From positions 1 to 64,000 of the forward strand of contig JAVTVY010033708.1 of assembly GCA_036873755.1 (NCBI GenBank): a DNA stretch of 64,000 bases. The letters run 5' to 3'. Position 1 is the first letter of the stretch, and each line of letters opens with the position of its first letter. Origin of the DNA: Hanleya hanleyi. Taxonomy: Eukaryota; Mollusca; Polyplacophora; Lepidopleurida; Hanleyidae. The notes beneath the pieces were generated by a model. That model saw nothing but the letters and a program-made list of their open reading frames with translations. It was not told where the DNA came from and made no database searches. Below are positions 42,861 to 51,155 of the stretch, one piece after another. The position numbers and the translations under genes were made by a program.

Positions 42861-43016
42861 GGCAGGTCAGTACATGCATTTCTATGATGTTCACGCAAAA
42901 TAAAAGGATTGATCTGTAATCTGTGTTGTTGTTGTTCTCTTTTTTGGACTAACCCATCAGAATAGTATGTATCACGGACTACACCCGACGTCTAGGCGCG
43001 CATGTGTGACATGGTC

Positions 43017-43023
43017 TATAAAA
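43017..43023 (+). promoter_or_regulatory. TATA box of the first E gene
   Basis: TATAAAA, about 50 bases upstream of the presumed coding start at 43070. Confidence 0.55.
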
Positions 43024-43069
43024 CACGTCTCTCTGGATCCTACACCTTCATTTCTACGGTTGCAGAGCC

Positions 43070-43396
43070 GTGACGGAGATCCAGCCCTATGCGACTCGCA
43101 TTTTACAGCATGCCACCGTGGTGAATTCACTCAAGGGTTATCGAGCAGTGGTCCGGTCCATGCTTGCAGATGGCGACGACAACGAGGGGCGACGCCAGAT
43201 CCTGAACGAGTTCACAGAAGCGGTCCTCGACAGAGTGCAATCGATGGAGAGGTGTGCCATCATTCACCACTACTGGACTATGACAGCCATCCTTGATGCT
43301 CGGGCTATGGACCAGGAGCGCTCACGCCGGAAACAGCGACGGCTGGTTGGCCTCACAATAGTCTGTGCCCTATTGACCCTGGCGCTGTGGTATTGA
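43070..43396 (+). CDS. Small helical tail-anchored protein
   Basis: The 108-codon frame encodes a soluble helical region (about 1-85), a basic cluster RSRRKQRR and a single C-terminal hydrophobic segment LVGLTIVCALLTLALWY, the layout of a tail-anchored membrane protein. The frame opens with GTG at 43070, 47 bases after a TATA box. Upstream ATGs are out of frame, so either a base change destroyed the start codon or a non-ATG start is used. It occupies the slot that the CARD protein holds in element C, just before the PC4-like gene, so a host-interaction role is possible. I recognise no family and see no clear Bcl-2 homology motif. It could sit in mitochondrial or ER membranes. Confidence 0.55.
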   Translation: MTEIQPYATRILQHATVVNSLKGYRAVVRSMLADGDDNEGRRQILNEFTEAVLDRVQSMERCAIIHHYWTMTAILDARAMDQERSRRKQRRLVGLTIVCALLTLALWY

Positions 43397-43405
43397 CAGT
43401 GGGAC

Positions 43406-43413
43406 TATAAATA
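43406..43413 (+). promoter_or_regulatory. TATA box of PC4-like gene 1
   Basis: TATAAATA followed by CGAGGG, 50 bases before the ATG at 43464. An almost identical TATAAATACGAG block precedes the next gene. Confidence 0.65.
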
Positions 43414-43463
43414 CGAGGGTCAGACAGAGTGTGCGTCATCCAACGATCGTCATTGGATCAAGC

Positions 43464-43967
43464 ATGTCACCCGTCCTACGAGCCACCCTGCCCCTTACAC
43501 CCCGGGTGGGGTTACACGTCTATGAAGATAAAGTCACCCTCGTGGAAGATCGTGGAGATGTTTGCTGGTCGCCCGCTGAGACCGTATCGAATACAGTTAC
43601 GCTACACCGTGACGGCTGGACCAAATTTAAACGGGTGTTGAGCGGCGAGCTCGATGGACACGTCATCCACATAGACAATGCCATCTACGTATACCGTGGA
43701 CCCTTCTTCCTACGCCTGGGCCGCTACCAAGACCCTACGCGAAGCTTCACCCTAGACCCCGATCTGTGGACAGCCTTCGAGAAAGTGGTGCCTATCGTGG
43801 ACCAGCTGTTTACACCGGACGAGCGGTCATCAGACGAGTTGGAGTGGGCTCGTGCCATGAGAGAAACGGCGGCAGAACCCAATGAACAACTGTCTAACCA
43901 TGAACCAGACGACGATGCCATTGATTACCCGGCTAGACTCAGTCAGCCCAGTGACATGACCACCTGA
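43464..43967 (+). CDS. Tandem PC4-like protein 1
   Basis: The 167-residue protein has two modules closed by PC4-type helices: VTLHRDGWTKFKRVLSGEL (about 45-65) and FTLDPDLWTAFEKVVPIVDQ (about 95-120), then an acidic C-terminal tail. This L-x3-W-x2-F/L-K pattern at the start of the helix after four strands is how the p15/PC4 single-strand DNA-binding fold ends. The adjacent gene at 44040-44509 is a paralogue, and element C encodes a third relative. A DNA-binding role in early transcription or replication is likely but unproven. The ATG chosen is the first after the TATA box and matches the paralogue's length. Confidence 0.65.
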   Translation: MSPVLRATLPLTPRVGLHVYEDKVTLVEDRGDVCWSPAETVSNTVTLHRDGWTKFKRVLSGELDGHVIHIDNAIYVYRGPFFLRLGRYQDPTRSFTLDPDLWTAFEKVVPIVDQLFTPDERSSDELEWARAMRETAAEPNEQLSNHEPDDDAIDYPARLSQPSDMTT

Positions 43968-43992
43968 TCCTTTGATCTCACGGGGTTCTCCC

Positions 43993-44000
43993 TATAAATA
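43993..44000 (+). promoter_or_regulatory. TATA box of PC4-like gene 2
   Basis: TATAAATA followed by CGAGAG, 40 bases before the ATG at 44040. Confidence 0.65.
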
Positions 44001-44039
44001 CGAGAGACAGTCAAATCTGGTACCATTCACGTACTGACC

Positions 44040-44509
44040 ATGGCGGAGCATACAATACTGGCGTATCTCAGCTTGACTCCGAGGTCTTCCTGCACGTGTA
44101 TGCGGATAAGGTCGATATCATGGAGGAGGTGGGAGACATCTGTGATGCGGACCCTACACAACCGTGCCCGGCTCACATTCGTCTGTCCCGAGAGGGCTGG
44201 ACCAAATTCAAACGGGTGTTGTCTGGTGAACTGGACGGCTACCTCATCCACTTGTATCACGATGTGTACATCCGACGCGGCCCTTTCTTTGCTCAATTGG
44301 CTCGGCTAGATAGGGGTACAGTGCATTTTACCCTTCACCCTCATCTATGGTCTGCATTGGAAGATGCCGTGGTAGATGTGGATCAAGTGCTTATCAAGCT
44401 GTCATCAGACGAGTTGGACTGGTCATTTACCATGGACACTGTGGAAGCCAACGAAGAAAATCCGAAAGAAACTCCGGCCCAAGATATACCCGTTATAAAT
44501 AAACGATAG
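44040..44509 (+). pseudogene. Tandem PC4-like protein 2, frame break near the N-terminus
   Basis: The ATG at 44040 follows a TATA box, but its frame leaves the conserved sequence. From about 44063 the homologous reading lies in another frame, which runs open to 44509 and carries IRLSREGWTKFKRVLSGEL and FTLHPHLWSALEDAVVDVDQ. A single indel in the first 25 codons therefore separates start and body. The rest resembles PC4-like protein 1 closely enough to indicate a tandem duplication. It is shorter at the C-terminus. The break could be a sequencing indel. Confidence 0.65.
44494..44501 (+). promoter_or_regulatory. TATA box of the integrase gene inside the preceding coding end
   Basis: TATAAATA overlaps the last codons of PC4-like gene 2 (stop at 44509) and lies 37 bases before the integrase ATG. 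Confidence 0.6.
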
Positions 44510-44537
44510 AGCCAGGGTCCATCATCATTGTGTCACC

Positions 44538-45611
44538 ATGAAGCGCTGGGAGAAGGTGATGGATAACTTATACTACAGTCCCGACAGTCCGGCGGCCTAT
44601 AGTGCATTGTCGGCTCTCTATCGAGCGGCCAAACCCCAGGGGATACAACGTGCCCAAGTCCGAGATTGGTTAAGAAAACAAGACACCTATACCTTACATC
44701 GAGCTGTCCGTCGCCATTTTTTACGGAACCGGGTCATCGTGGGAGGAATAGATGCCCAGTGGCAATCGGATTTGATCGATATGAGCGCCTTTGCCAGACA
44801 CAACGATGGGAATCGGTATATCTTGACGTGCATCGATATCCTATCCAAGTATGCGTGGGTGGTGCCCATCCGGACGAAAACGGGGGCGAATCTCATAGCG
44901 GCGTTCAAAGACATCTTCAAGACCGGGCGCAAACCTTTGTATTTGCAAACCGACGAAGGCACGGAATTTCTCAACAGACCGTTCCAACAGTTTCTGAAAG
45001 CCCAGAAGGTGTTTTTCTTCCATACGTACAACGAGACCAAGGCTTCCGTGGTAGAAAGGTTCAACAGGACATTCAAAGGCCGCATGTATAAATATTTCAA
45101 CTATAAGAATAAAAGGCGGTACATCGATGTTCTCCCGAAACTTGTGAGGGGTTACAATCGAGCCTATCATCGGAGTGTAGAAAGAGCCCCCATTACCGTG
45201 ACCCAACGCAATGAAGCCCAAGTCCGGCGTGTCTTCTACCCCAGGCCATCGCAGCGAACGACGAAGGCGGTGTACAAGGTCGGGTACCCTGTACGGATCA
45301 GTAAAGTCAAGGGCAAGTTCGAGAAAAGTTACTTGCCCAACTGGAGCAATGAGCACTTCCTGATTAAACGGCGCCTATCCCGACATCGGCGAGTCTATGA
45401 ACTGGAAGATCTTCAAGGGGAACCGTTGCTAGGGACGTTTTACGAGACGGAATTACAGCCTGTCGTAAAAACACAGCAAGACTACTACACGGTGGAGCAG
45501 ATTTTGAAAACGGAACGTCGACGTGGCAAACTGTTTCATTTCGTCAAATGGCAAGGCTGGCCCAGTTCCTTCAATTTCTGGGTCGCTGCCAACCAGGAGA
45601 AACGACTATAA
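44538..45611 (+). CDS. INT: Polinton DDE integrase with chromodomain
   Basis: The 357-residue enzyme is a retroviral-type (rve) integrase. It has an N-terminal region with DTYTLHRAVRRHF (about 49-61) and a catalytic core with D78 (in WQSDL), D139 (in QTDEGTEFLN) and E173 (in VVERFNRT), followed by an SH3-like region. A C-terminal chromodomain (about 310-355; YYTVEQIL then HFVKWQGW) would bind methylated histone tails. All three acidic residues are present and the frame is open, so it may be active. It inserts linear element DNA with 6-base staggered cuts, agreeing with the duplications around elements C, D, E and F. The start is 37 bases after a TATA box. Length is normal for the family. Confidence 0.93.
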   Translation: MKRWEKVMDNLYYSPDSPAAYSALSALYRAAKPQGIQRAQVRDWLRKQDTYTLHRAVRRHFLRNRVIVGGIDAQWQSDLIDMSAFARHNDGNRYILTCIDILSKYAWVVPIRTKTGANLIAAFKDIFKTGRKPLYLQTDEGTEFLNRPFQQFLKAQKVFFFHTYNETKASVVERFNRTFKGRMYKYFNYKNKRRYIDVLPKLVRGYNRAYHRSVERAPITVTQRNEAQVRRVFYPRPSQRTTKAVYKVGYPVRISKVKGKFEKSYLPNWSNEHFLIKRRLSRHRRVYELEDLQGEPLLGTFYETELQPVVKTQQDYYTVEQILKTERRRGKLFHFVKWQGWPSSFNFWVAANQEKRL

Positions 45612-45612
45612 A
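45607..45612 (+). promoter_or_regulatory. TATA box overlapping the integrase stop codon
   Basis: TATAAA covers the integrase TAA (45609-45611) and lies 50 bases before the next ATG at 45662. Confidence 0.55.
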
Positions 45613-45661
45613 GCGAGACACCACTGCCGTCATCCTTCATTCCACGTTCGACCACAGTGCT

Positions 45662-46372
45662 ATGGACAAACAGCAGCTGCCTCTGAACACAGCGTCTCCC
45701 AAAACGCGCAAAGCGCAAGTCGGCTTTGTGGTGATACTGCTAACCCTGCTGAGTGTGTTGTACGGAGGTGTGTTTTACGACGTAGCCTATGTCAGCACGT
45801 TACTTAACCAACTGAGAACACCAGCCACCAGTGAAACCGGTCTACAGGTAGCACCAGTCAACCCCGTATCGAGCCCAGTCACCACCACCACACCCCGTGT
45901 ACAAGCCACGTCGAGCTCCACACCAAGCTCCACACCTACACCAAGTACACCCACTACGTCTGAAAACCCACCGGATTTCATCCCTCACAGTAAACAGACG
46001 ACCACCGCTGTTGTACCCACCACCATCATCATCCCTGGCAGTGAACCGACGTTGTACCCACCACTCCAGTTCACTCGTACGAAATTTACAAGAGCGGGTT
46101 ACCACGACAGCGCATACAGCTCGAACCATGGACCCTCGGTGGCAGCATCCCTTCACTTGCGTCATCGCAGGATCGACGGGTTCCGGCAAAGCGCACTTCG
46201 TCAGGAAGCTCCTTCAACACGCCGACAGCATGATCACTCCACCCATTGCCCGAGTCGTGTGGTGTTACGGAGAATGGCAGGAAACGTATGCAGCAATGCC
46301 CCACATCACGTTCGTGGAAGGCCTACCCACTCTGGCCGATTTGGAACCCGACACCTTGGTGGTTCTGGATGA
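45662..46372 (+). CDS. Mucin-like type II membrane protein
   Basis: Beginning at ATG 45662, the product has a short basic cytoplasmic end (SPKTRKAQ), one membrane segment VGFVVILLTLLSVLYGGVF (about 19-37), a short helical neck and a Ser/Thr/Pro-rich stretch (about 55-150) expected to be heavily O-glycosylated. The last 80 codons overlap the ATPase gene in another frame and look like shadow sequence, so the true end is probably near 46100-46150, or splicing is involved. It has its own TATA box inside the integrase stop. Such a layout suits an envelope or attachment-type surface protein, but no family is recognised. Confidence 0.6.
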   Translation: MDKQQLPLNTASPKTRKAQVGFVVILLTLLSVLYGGVFYDVAYVSTLLNQLRTPATSETGLQVAPVNPVSSPVTTTTPRVQATSSSTPSSTPTPSTPTTSENPPDFIPHSKQTTTAVVPTTIIIPGSEPTLYPPLQFTRTKFTRAGYHDSAYSSNHGPSVAASLHLRHRRIDGFRQSALRQEAPSTRRQHDHSTHCPSRVVLRRMAGNVCSNAPHHVRGRPTHSGRFGTRHLGGSG

Positions 46373-46736
46373 TCTCATGGCGGAGACGGATGCGCGGGTC
46401 ACCCAACTCTTTACTAAAGGCAGCCACCATCGACGGCTCAGCATCATCTACATTGTGCAGAATCTGTTCAGTAAAAACAAAGAACATCGGAACATCAGCT
46501 TAAATGCCCACTACCTGGTGGTCTTCAAAAACCCGAGAGATACCACTCAACTGCTGCACCTGGCGAGACAGATGTATCCCGGCCGCACACCGTTTGCGTT
46601 GGAAGCCTTTAAAGATGCCACAACCCCTCAGCACGGGTATATGCTCTTCGACCTCAAGCAAGCCACCCCCGAACATCTTCGACTACGGACAGGCATCTTT
46701 CCCGGAGAGGCCCACCACGTGTACATGCAAAAATAA
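46128..46736 (+). CDS. ATPase: Polinton genome-packaging ATPase
   Basis: The 202-residue FtsK/HerA-superfamily (A32-like) ATPase pumps DNA into preformed capsids. Walker A is GSTGSGKA (15-22), Walker B is LVVLDDLM (about 78-85), and FTKGSHHRRLSIIYIVQNLF contains the sensor-type segment. The residue after the Walker A lysine is Ala where nearly all P-loops have Thr or Ser to hold magnesium (codon GCG, 46191-46193; Thr in the related protein at 155-1354). The frame is otherwise intact. It lacks the zinc finger and C-terminal domain of the element A fusion. No TATA box precedes it; it overlaps the membrane protein frame. Confidence 0.88.
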   Translation: MDPRWQHPFTCVIAGSTGSGKAHFVRKLLQHADSMITPPIARVVWCYGEWQETYAAMPHITFVEGLPTLADLEPDTLVVLDDLMAETDARVTQLFTKGSHHRRLSIIYIVQNLFSKNKEHRNISLNAHYLVVFKNPRDTTQLLHLARQMYPGRTPFALEAFKDATTPQHGYMLFDLKQATPEHLRLRTGIFPGEAHHVYMQK

Positions 46737-46739
46737 TGT

Positions 46740-46782
46740 AAACCCACCCACAGTGGCTCCCCCAGCTGGGGTCTGTGTGTTT
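46740..46782 (+). promoter_or_regulatory. Conserved 3' hairpin with GGCTCCCCCAGC core
   Basis: CACAG pairs with CTGTG around a core with GGCTCCCCCAGC (46755-46766) and the palindrome CCCCAGCTGGGG, just after the ATPase stop. The same 12-base core sits in hairpins after the zinc-finger genes of elements A and F, and TGATGG follows it in both E and A. Confidence 0.6.
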
Positions 46783-46890
46783 CATGATGGGGATAATGAA
46801 AAGAATGAATACCACAGCAGGGTTGACGTTGTCTCTGTTCTCTGAGATAGATAAAAAGAACAGAGTTGTGGATTCTAGCATTAGTTGTAC

Positions 46891-47235
46891 ATGATGTCTG
46901 CGCGAGTACGGAAGCACGCTCCCACGCTCCGTGTATTGAAGACGGCCCCACCCGAGTTAGTCCGAACCATTGTACGCGGTGCGGACCCTGACCTTGTACG
47001 CTGTCTGTGCGAGATCGGGTACAACCTGTTAAAAGGCAACGTACCACTGACTCCGGCTCAGAAGACCAAGTTGGCCAAGCATAAGACAGGTCTCCGAACC
47101 CTAGTCCAGAAGCGGGTCCCTCAAGCACAAAAGAAAAAGGTGTTACAGAAAGGCGGCTTTCTCGGGGCCATATTAGCACCGTTGGCCGCTTCCGTGTTGG
47201 GTCCAGTATTGGGTGGACTCTTCGGTCGACAATGA
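46891..47235 (+). CDS. Conserved small virion-type protein (basic, glycine-rich hydrophobic C-terminus)
   Basis: The 114-residue protein has a helical N-terminal half, NLLKGNVPLTPAQK (about 48-62), a basic run with KHKTGLRTL and KKKVLQKGGFLGA, and a hydrophobic Gly/Ala/Leu C-terminus. The pattern is widespread in animal Polintons and resembles the membrane-active or DNA-condensing small proteins of adenovirus-like capsids. The precise role is unassigned. A GATAAAA sequence (about 46848) may be its TATA box. It ends in ATGA overlapping the next start. Confidence 0.7.
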   Translation: MMSARVRKHAPTLRVLKTAPPELVRTIVRGADPDLVRCLCEIGYNLLKGNVPLTPAQKTKLAKHKTGLRTLVQKRVPQAQKKKVLQKGGFLGAILAPLAASVLGPVLGGLFGRQ

Positions 47236-48077
47236 ACCACACGAAAAAAATGGTCCTCGTCGAACCTCGGTTGCTTCAAAACCTCCAATCACCCTACCCT
47301 GTCCCACCTACGGTGAAGACCATAAACACCCTCGATGGAGAGATACAACAGATCTTACAGAGACCGGGGTTAAGCGACAGTGAGAAAGTACAACGGTACA
47401 ATGAGACGCTTCAACGGTACATGACGTTCATGGACCAATACAAAACCCTCTCTACCCCACCACCACCACCACCACCACCACGTGACACACCGCCGACCTC
47501 AGCACCGCTCCAACAGCCGCCATAGCCAGAGGTAGCCCCCACAGCCCCACATTTGGTGGAAGACGAAGTGCTGAAGAGTGTACCTGCATCGTTCAAGAAA
47601 CAAGCTGGCCTGGTATTACAACGGATGAAACAGAATCCTAACATGACTTGGAATGATAAAGGCGAACTCCTGGTACAGAATCAGGTGGTCCCCGGGGACC
47701 CACATGACGGATTTAGTGAATGACCTGATGCGTCAACGCAGGTCGCACACGGATCCGATCCTCGAGGATGGGAGGTCTTCGCTCAAGGCTTGAAAGACAT
47801 GCATGTACCACAGGAATTGGTGGGGAACCCCCACCGCTGGGCCTTTATGCAGCGAACCCAGCAATCGCCGAGTGGCCCACTACCTTCTTGGGAATCCGAC
47901 TGGGAATCGGAGTCACCCCCCAAAACACCACCACCACAACGGGCACCTTCTTTTCAGACCTTTAAAAAGCCACCCTCGATCAGGACACCCCACATCTCCA
48001 GAGCCGTGACACGTAGCAAGTCAACGCGACGAACACGACGCCGGACACAACCGCCCAAGGCCTGGAACACCTATTAA
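47232..48077 (+). pseudogene. Conserved Polinton protein, broken by stop and frameshifts
   Basis: The reading starts at ATG 47232, overlapping the previous stop by one base, with LVEPRLLQNL and a coiled region, then a poly-Pro segment from CCA repeats. TAG at 47523-47525 interrupts it, although the same frame continues with recognisable sequence to about 47690. The conserved HMTDLVNDLMRQRRSHTDP segment is in a second frame, and the VFAQGLKDMHVP to Arg-rich C-terminus (to 48077) is in a third. At least one stop and two indels therefore separate the pieces. The family is common in Polintons between ATPase and capsid genes. Its function is unknown. No joined reading is given. Confidence 0.6.
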
Positions 48078-48109
48078 AACCAACATTGCAGCAGGACAGC
48101 TCAGTCGCC

Positions 48110-48834
48110 ATGTTTTACCTCACCCTACCCAGTAACAGTTCGCTGGATGTGTTTCCTGACAACACCTTGGCCAAGTGCGTGACCCAGTTACCGCAACCGT
48201 TGCATTTACCTGAGCGCTGGGAATGTGGCCTCGTGGATATCCAATACCCTTACTCGTGGTACAACGTGCGAGCCAATGTGGTAACACCCGACTCACCCTC
48301 CCCGAAGGCCAATACGATACCCCCAAGGAGTTCATGGGTGGGCTGTCAAAACTGTTGCATTATAAGGCTCTACGGGAGGTCACGAATTCTTCAAAACCCA
48401 TCAAATCCTTTCCCTTCAAGAATCACGTGGACTTCGATTACAACGCACACAACGACAAGGCACAGATCCTTCTCACCGCCAACGTGAGTGTCGTACACGC
48501 GACCTACACGGGTCCATCCGAGGACCATGGCCAGATCCCGATGGATATGAAGTCGGGTATGTACGGACTCTACGTCTACTCGGATGTAGTCGACAACCAC
48601 ATCGTGGGCGATATCAACACACCTCTGTTACGGGTGGTCCCCATTAAAAAGAGGTATGGAGATCAAGTCACCCACAGTTTCAACCACATGCTCTACTTGC
48701 CCGTACGACAAACCGACATCAGCACGATCACGGTGGATATAAGAGATGACACGGGACGATCGGTGGCATTCGAACGAGGAAAAGTGGTGCTGACACTTCA
48801 TTTTCGACAAGCACGTGCTCCCCACTTTGCATAA
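48110..48834 (+). pseudogene. Penton (single jelly-roll minor capsid protein), one frameshift
   Basis: ATG 48110 opens MFYLTLPSNSS with DVFPDNTLAKC, the N-terminal signature of Polinton/adintovirus penton proteins, then WECGLVDIQYP. Near 48285-48300 the homologous reading shifts frame (LTLPEGQYDTPKEF onward) and runs open to the stop at 48832-48834. The protein forms the fivefold vertices of the capsid. Apart from one indel the length is normal (about 240 residues). The stop overlaps the next ATG as TAATG. Confidence 0.75.
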
Positions 48835-49237
48835 TGCAAGTACCTTACGAGTGCGATGCACGCAGCTATATGGACTATTATGCCCAACAGGCCGGGGATG
48901 GCTTTCCGGTCTTTAGCGGTGCACGCATGCAACGAGGACATGGACTGGGGAACATACTCGGCAGCATTGTGAAAACGTTCCTGCCCTTGGTGACGCGTGG
49001 GGTGAAAGCAATCGGCAAACAAGCGGTACGCAGTGGACTGCAAGTGGCCGGTGATGTCTTGGGGGTACGGCACCCCGACAAGCCTTGAAACGACGGGCCA
49101 AAGAAGCGGGAGGCGTCTTGGTGGCCAAAGCACAACGCACCGTAGGGAATAAAAGAGCTGCCCCACCGAGACCACGCACCAGTCGACGACCGAACCAGCG
49201 ACGACGAACATCGAAGACCCAGGATATCTTTTCTTAA
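48834..49237 (+). pseudogene. pVI-like minor capsid protein, one frameshift
   Basis: The N-terminus (YECDARSYMDYYAQQAG) leads to GHGLGNILGSIVKTFLPLVTRG and KAIGKQAVRSGLQVAGDVL, an amphipathic Gly-rich region like adenovirus pVI/pX-type internal capsid proteins. The frame closes at 49088. The basic Arg/Lys-rich C-terminus (KRRAKEAGG onward) continues in another frame to 49237, so one indel lies near 49070. It would link capsid and DNA or help membrane passage. The family role is inferred from Polinton relatives. Confidence 0.65.
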
Positions 49238-49240
49238 AAC

Positions 49241-50533
49241 ATGTCCTTGATCCACGCCGAGTCCTGTCCCTCCACCAACAGTGAATTTGATTTGTGGACC
49301 GTGCCGCCAACACAGACCAATGTCGAACAAGAATTATGGGTGGAGCATCTTCCGCTCTCCAGCATCAACGAAACCGGTCCCATCGAGTTCACCATCAGTA
49401 ATGCGGATACGGCCTATGTGGATTTAGCCCATACATACTTGTATGTGAAATCCAAGGTGGTCAATGGGGAAGGCACCAGAATCATCCAAGCTTCAACGGT
49501 GGGCCCAACGAATCTCTGGCTACACTCGATGTTTCAACAGGTGGATATTTTTCTCAGCGACAAACTGATCAGTGACTCGACCAACACGTACCCCTATCGA
49601 GCCTACATCGAGACACTGTTGTCGTATGGCCGAGAGGCTAAAACATCTCAGCTGACAGCCGCTTTATTCTGCCAGGACACACCCGAGCACATGGACACTG
49701 TGGACAATGTGGGATATAACAAACGGAAGGCTTTCACTGCGAACAGTGCCTCGGTGGATCTCATGGGTCGACTGCACGCAGACATGTTCATGCAAGACCG
49801 GTACCTCTTGAACAAGATCCCCATCAAAATCCGACTGATACGGGCGCCTCCGACCTTCGCCTTGATGGCCACTGAACGTAGAGGGGCATGCAGCTGACTA
49901 TAAGATTGTCATCCAAGAGGCAGTCCTGTATGTCCGAAAAGTGAAACCGAATCCAGCCGTTCAATTGGGACACATGAAAGCCTTGGAAACAAAACCAGCC
50001 CAGTACCCTATCCGACGTGTACAAACCAAAGTGTTCTCTGTGCCTGCTGGAAATATGGGCGCCAACAAAGAAAACCCAAGCGATTGATCCTGGCCTGTGT
50101 GGAAAATACCAGTTTCAGCGGAGCCTACCCAGAGAATCCGTTTGACTTTAAACATTTCGGTATCAATTTTGTGGCCCTGCATATGGATGGACAACAGGTC
50201 CCAGCCCCGGCCTTAACACCGAACTTTGGGCGCAGGAATTTCATTCGAGCCTATCAGAGCCTGTTTACAGCCACCGGTCAAATCAACCAGGACGAAGGGA
50301 ATTTCATCAGTCGGGAGGACTACGCGAACGGATACACGTTGTTCTGTTTCGATCTGACCCCTACCTTAGAGAACGATCATCAGCTGGCCCTGGCCAAGCA
50401 AGGCAATTTACGGTTGGAAATCCACTTTGCACGAGCCCTCGCGACCACTGTCAATGTGATCTGGTACGCCGAGTTTGACAATATCATTCAAGTGGACAAG
50501 GCGCACAACGTGCTGTGTGACTTCTCCACCTAA
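49241..50533 (+). pseudogene. Major capsid protein (double jelly roll), two frameshifts
   Basis: It begins with STNSEFDLWTVPPTQTNVEQ, continues with PIEFTISNADTAYVDL and LWLHSMFQQVDIFL, and ends with QGNLRLEIHFARAL and NVIWYAEFDN, all typical of Polinton major capsid proteins of about 430 residues. Frame changes occur near 49880 (first frame closes at 49897) and near 50083. All three segments are otherwise uninterrupted. The protein forms the hexon-like trimers of the shell. The start is 4 bases after the preceding stop. Confidence 0.82.
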
Positions 50534-50534
50534 C

Positions 50535-50966
50535 ATGGATACAGACCAGATAACCACCGTGCTGGAGAATGACCCAGGGGCACGTAGGATCTTTCAAGGG
50601 GTGTTCGCCCGAGATGTGTTTCCATTAGACCGTATGTATCCTGCTGCTTACGTTGTCAACACGGACCCGATGGATCGGCCCGGTGAACATTGGGTGGCCG
50701 TGTATTTGACAGAACAGCAGGGCGAATACTTTGACACGTACAGCCTGCCACCCCTCCATCCCGATTTAACAGACTTCATGGATCAAGGTACAGAGACGTG
50801 GTGTTGGAACAGTCAAACGTTGCAAAGCCTGACCAGTAGCGTGTGCGGACAATATTGCTTGTTTTACCTGTACCATCGATGCCGGGGAAGGACCTTATCT
50901 ACCATCGTACAGATGTTTGACGAGTACCCCAAGGCCGAGGACCGCGATGTACTCGTATATGACTAG
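50535..50966 (+). CDS. PRO: Adenain-like cysteine protease
   Basis: The 143-residue protease of the Ulp1/adenain clan has H52 (in GEHWVAVY), D67 (in YFDTY), Q97 and C104 (in VCGQYCLFYL), with the seven-residue Gln-to-Cys spacing of adenain. It would cleave minor capsid precursors during virion maturation. The ATG follows the capsid gene stop by one base. The frame is intact and of normal length for small Polinton proteases. Confidence 0.9.
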   Translation: MDTDQITTVLENDPGARRIFQGVFARDVFPLDRMYPAAYVVNTDPMDRPGEHWVAVYLTEQQGEYFDTYSLPPLHPDLTDFMDQGTETWCWNSQTLQSLTSSVCGQYCLFYLYHRCRGRTLSTIVQMFDEYPKAEDRDVLVYD

Positions 50967-50976
50967 GCCGCCCATC

Positions 50977-51155
50977 ATTTCAATGTACAAGCCCCGTTCT
51001 GGGCTTAAGTTCTTTCAATGTACACACGCCCGCTGTTCTGGGCTTCAGCTTACAAGCCCCCTGGTCTGGGCTTCAGTTCTTTCAATGTACAAGCCCCCTG
51101 TTCTGGGCTTCAGTTCTTTCAATGTTCAAGCCCCCTGTTCTGGGATTTAGTTTTC
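50977..51155. repeat. TTCAATGTACAAGCCCC minisatellite
   Basis: Five degenerate copies of a unit of about 40 bases (TTTCAATGTACAAGCCCCC and TGTTCTGGGCTTCAG) follow the protease gene. They may mark a deletion or recombination point where other Polintons carry further genes. Confidence 0.8.

Noticed and set aside
42501..42898. Minus-strand frames rich in Arg/Pro/His near the inner edge of the left repeat of E
   Set aside because: They come from CG-rich text and the ATGGCGGATA tandem repeat. They have no homologue in the right repeat in a comparable frame and no motif.
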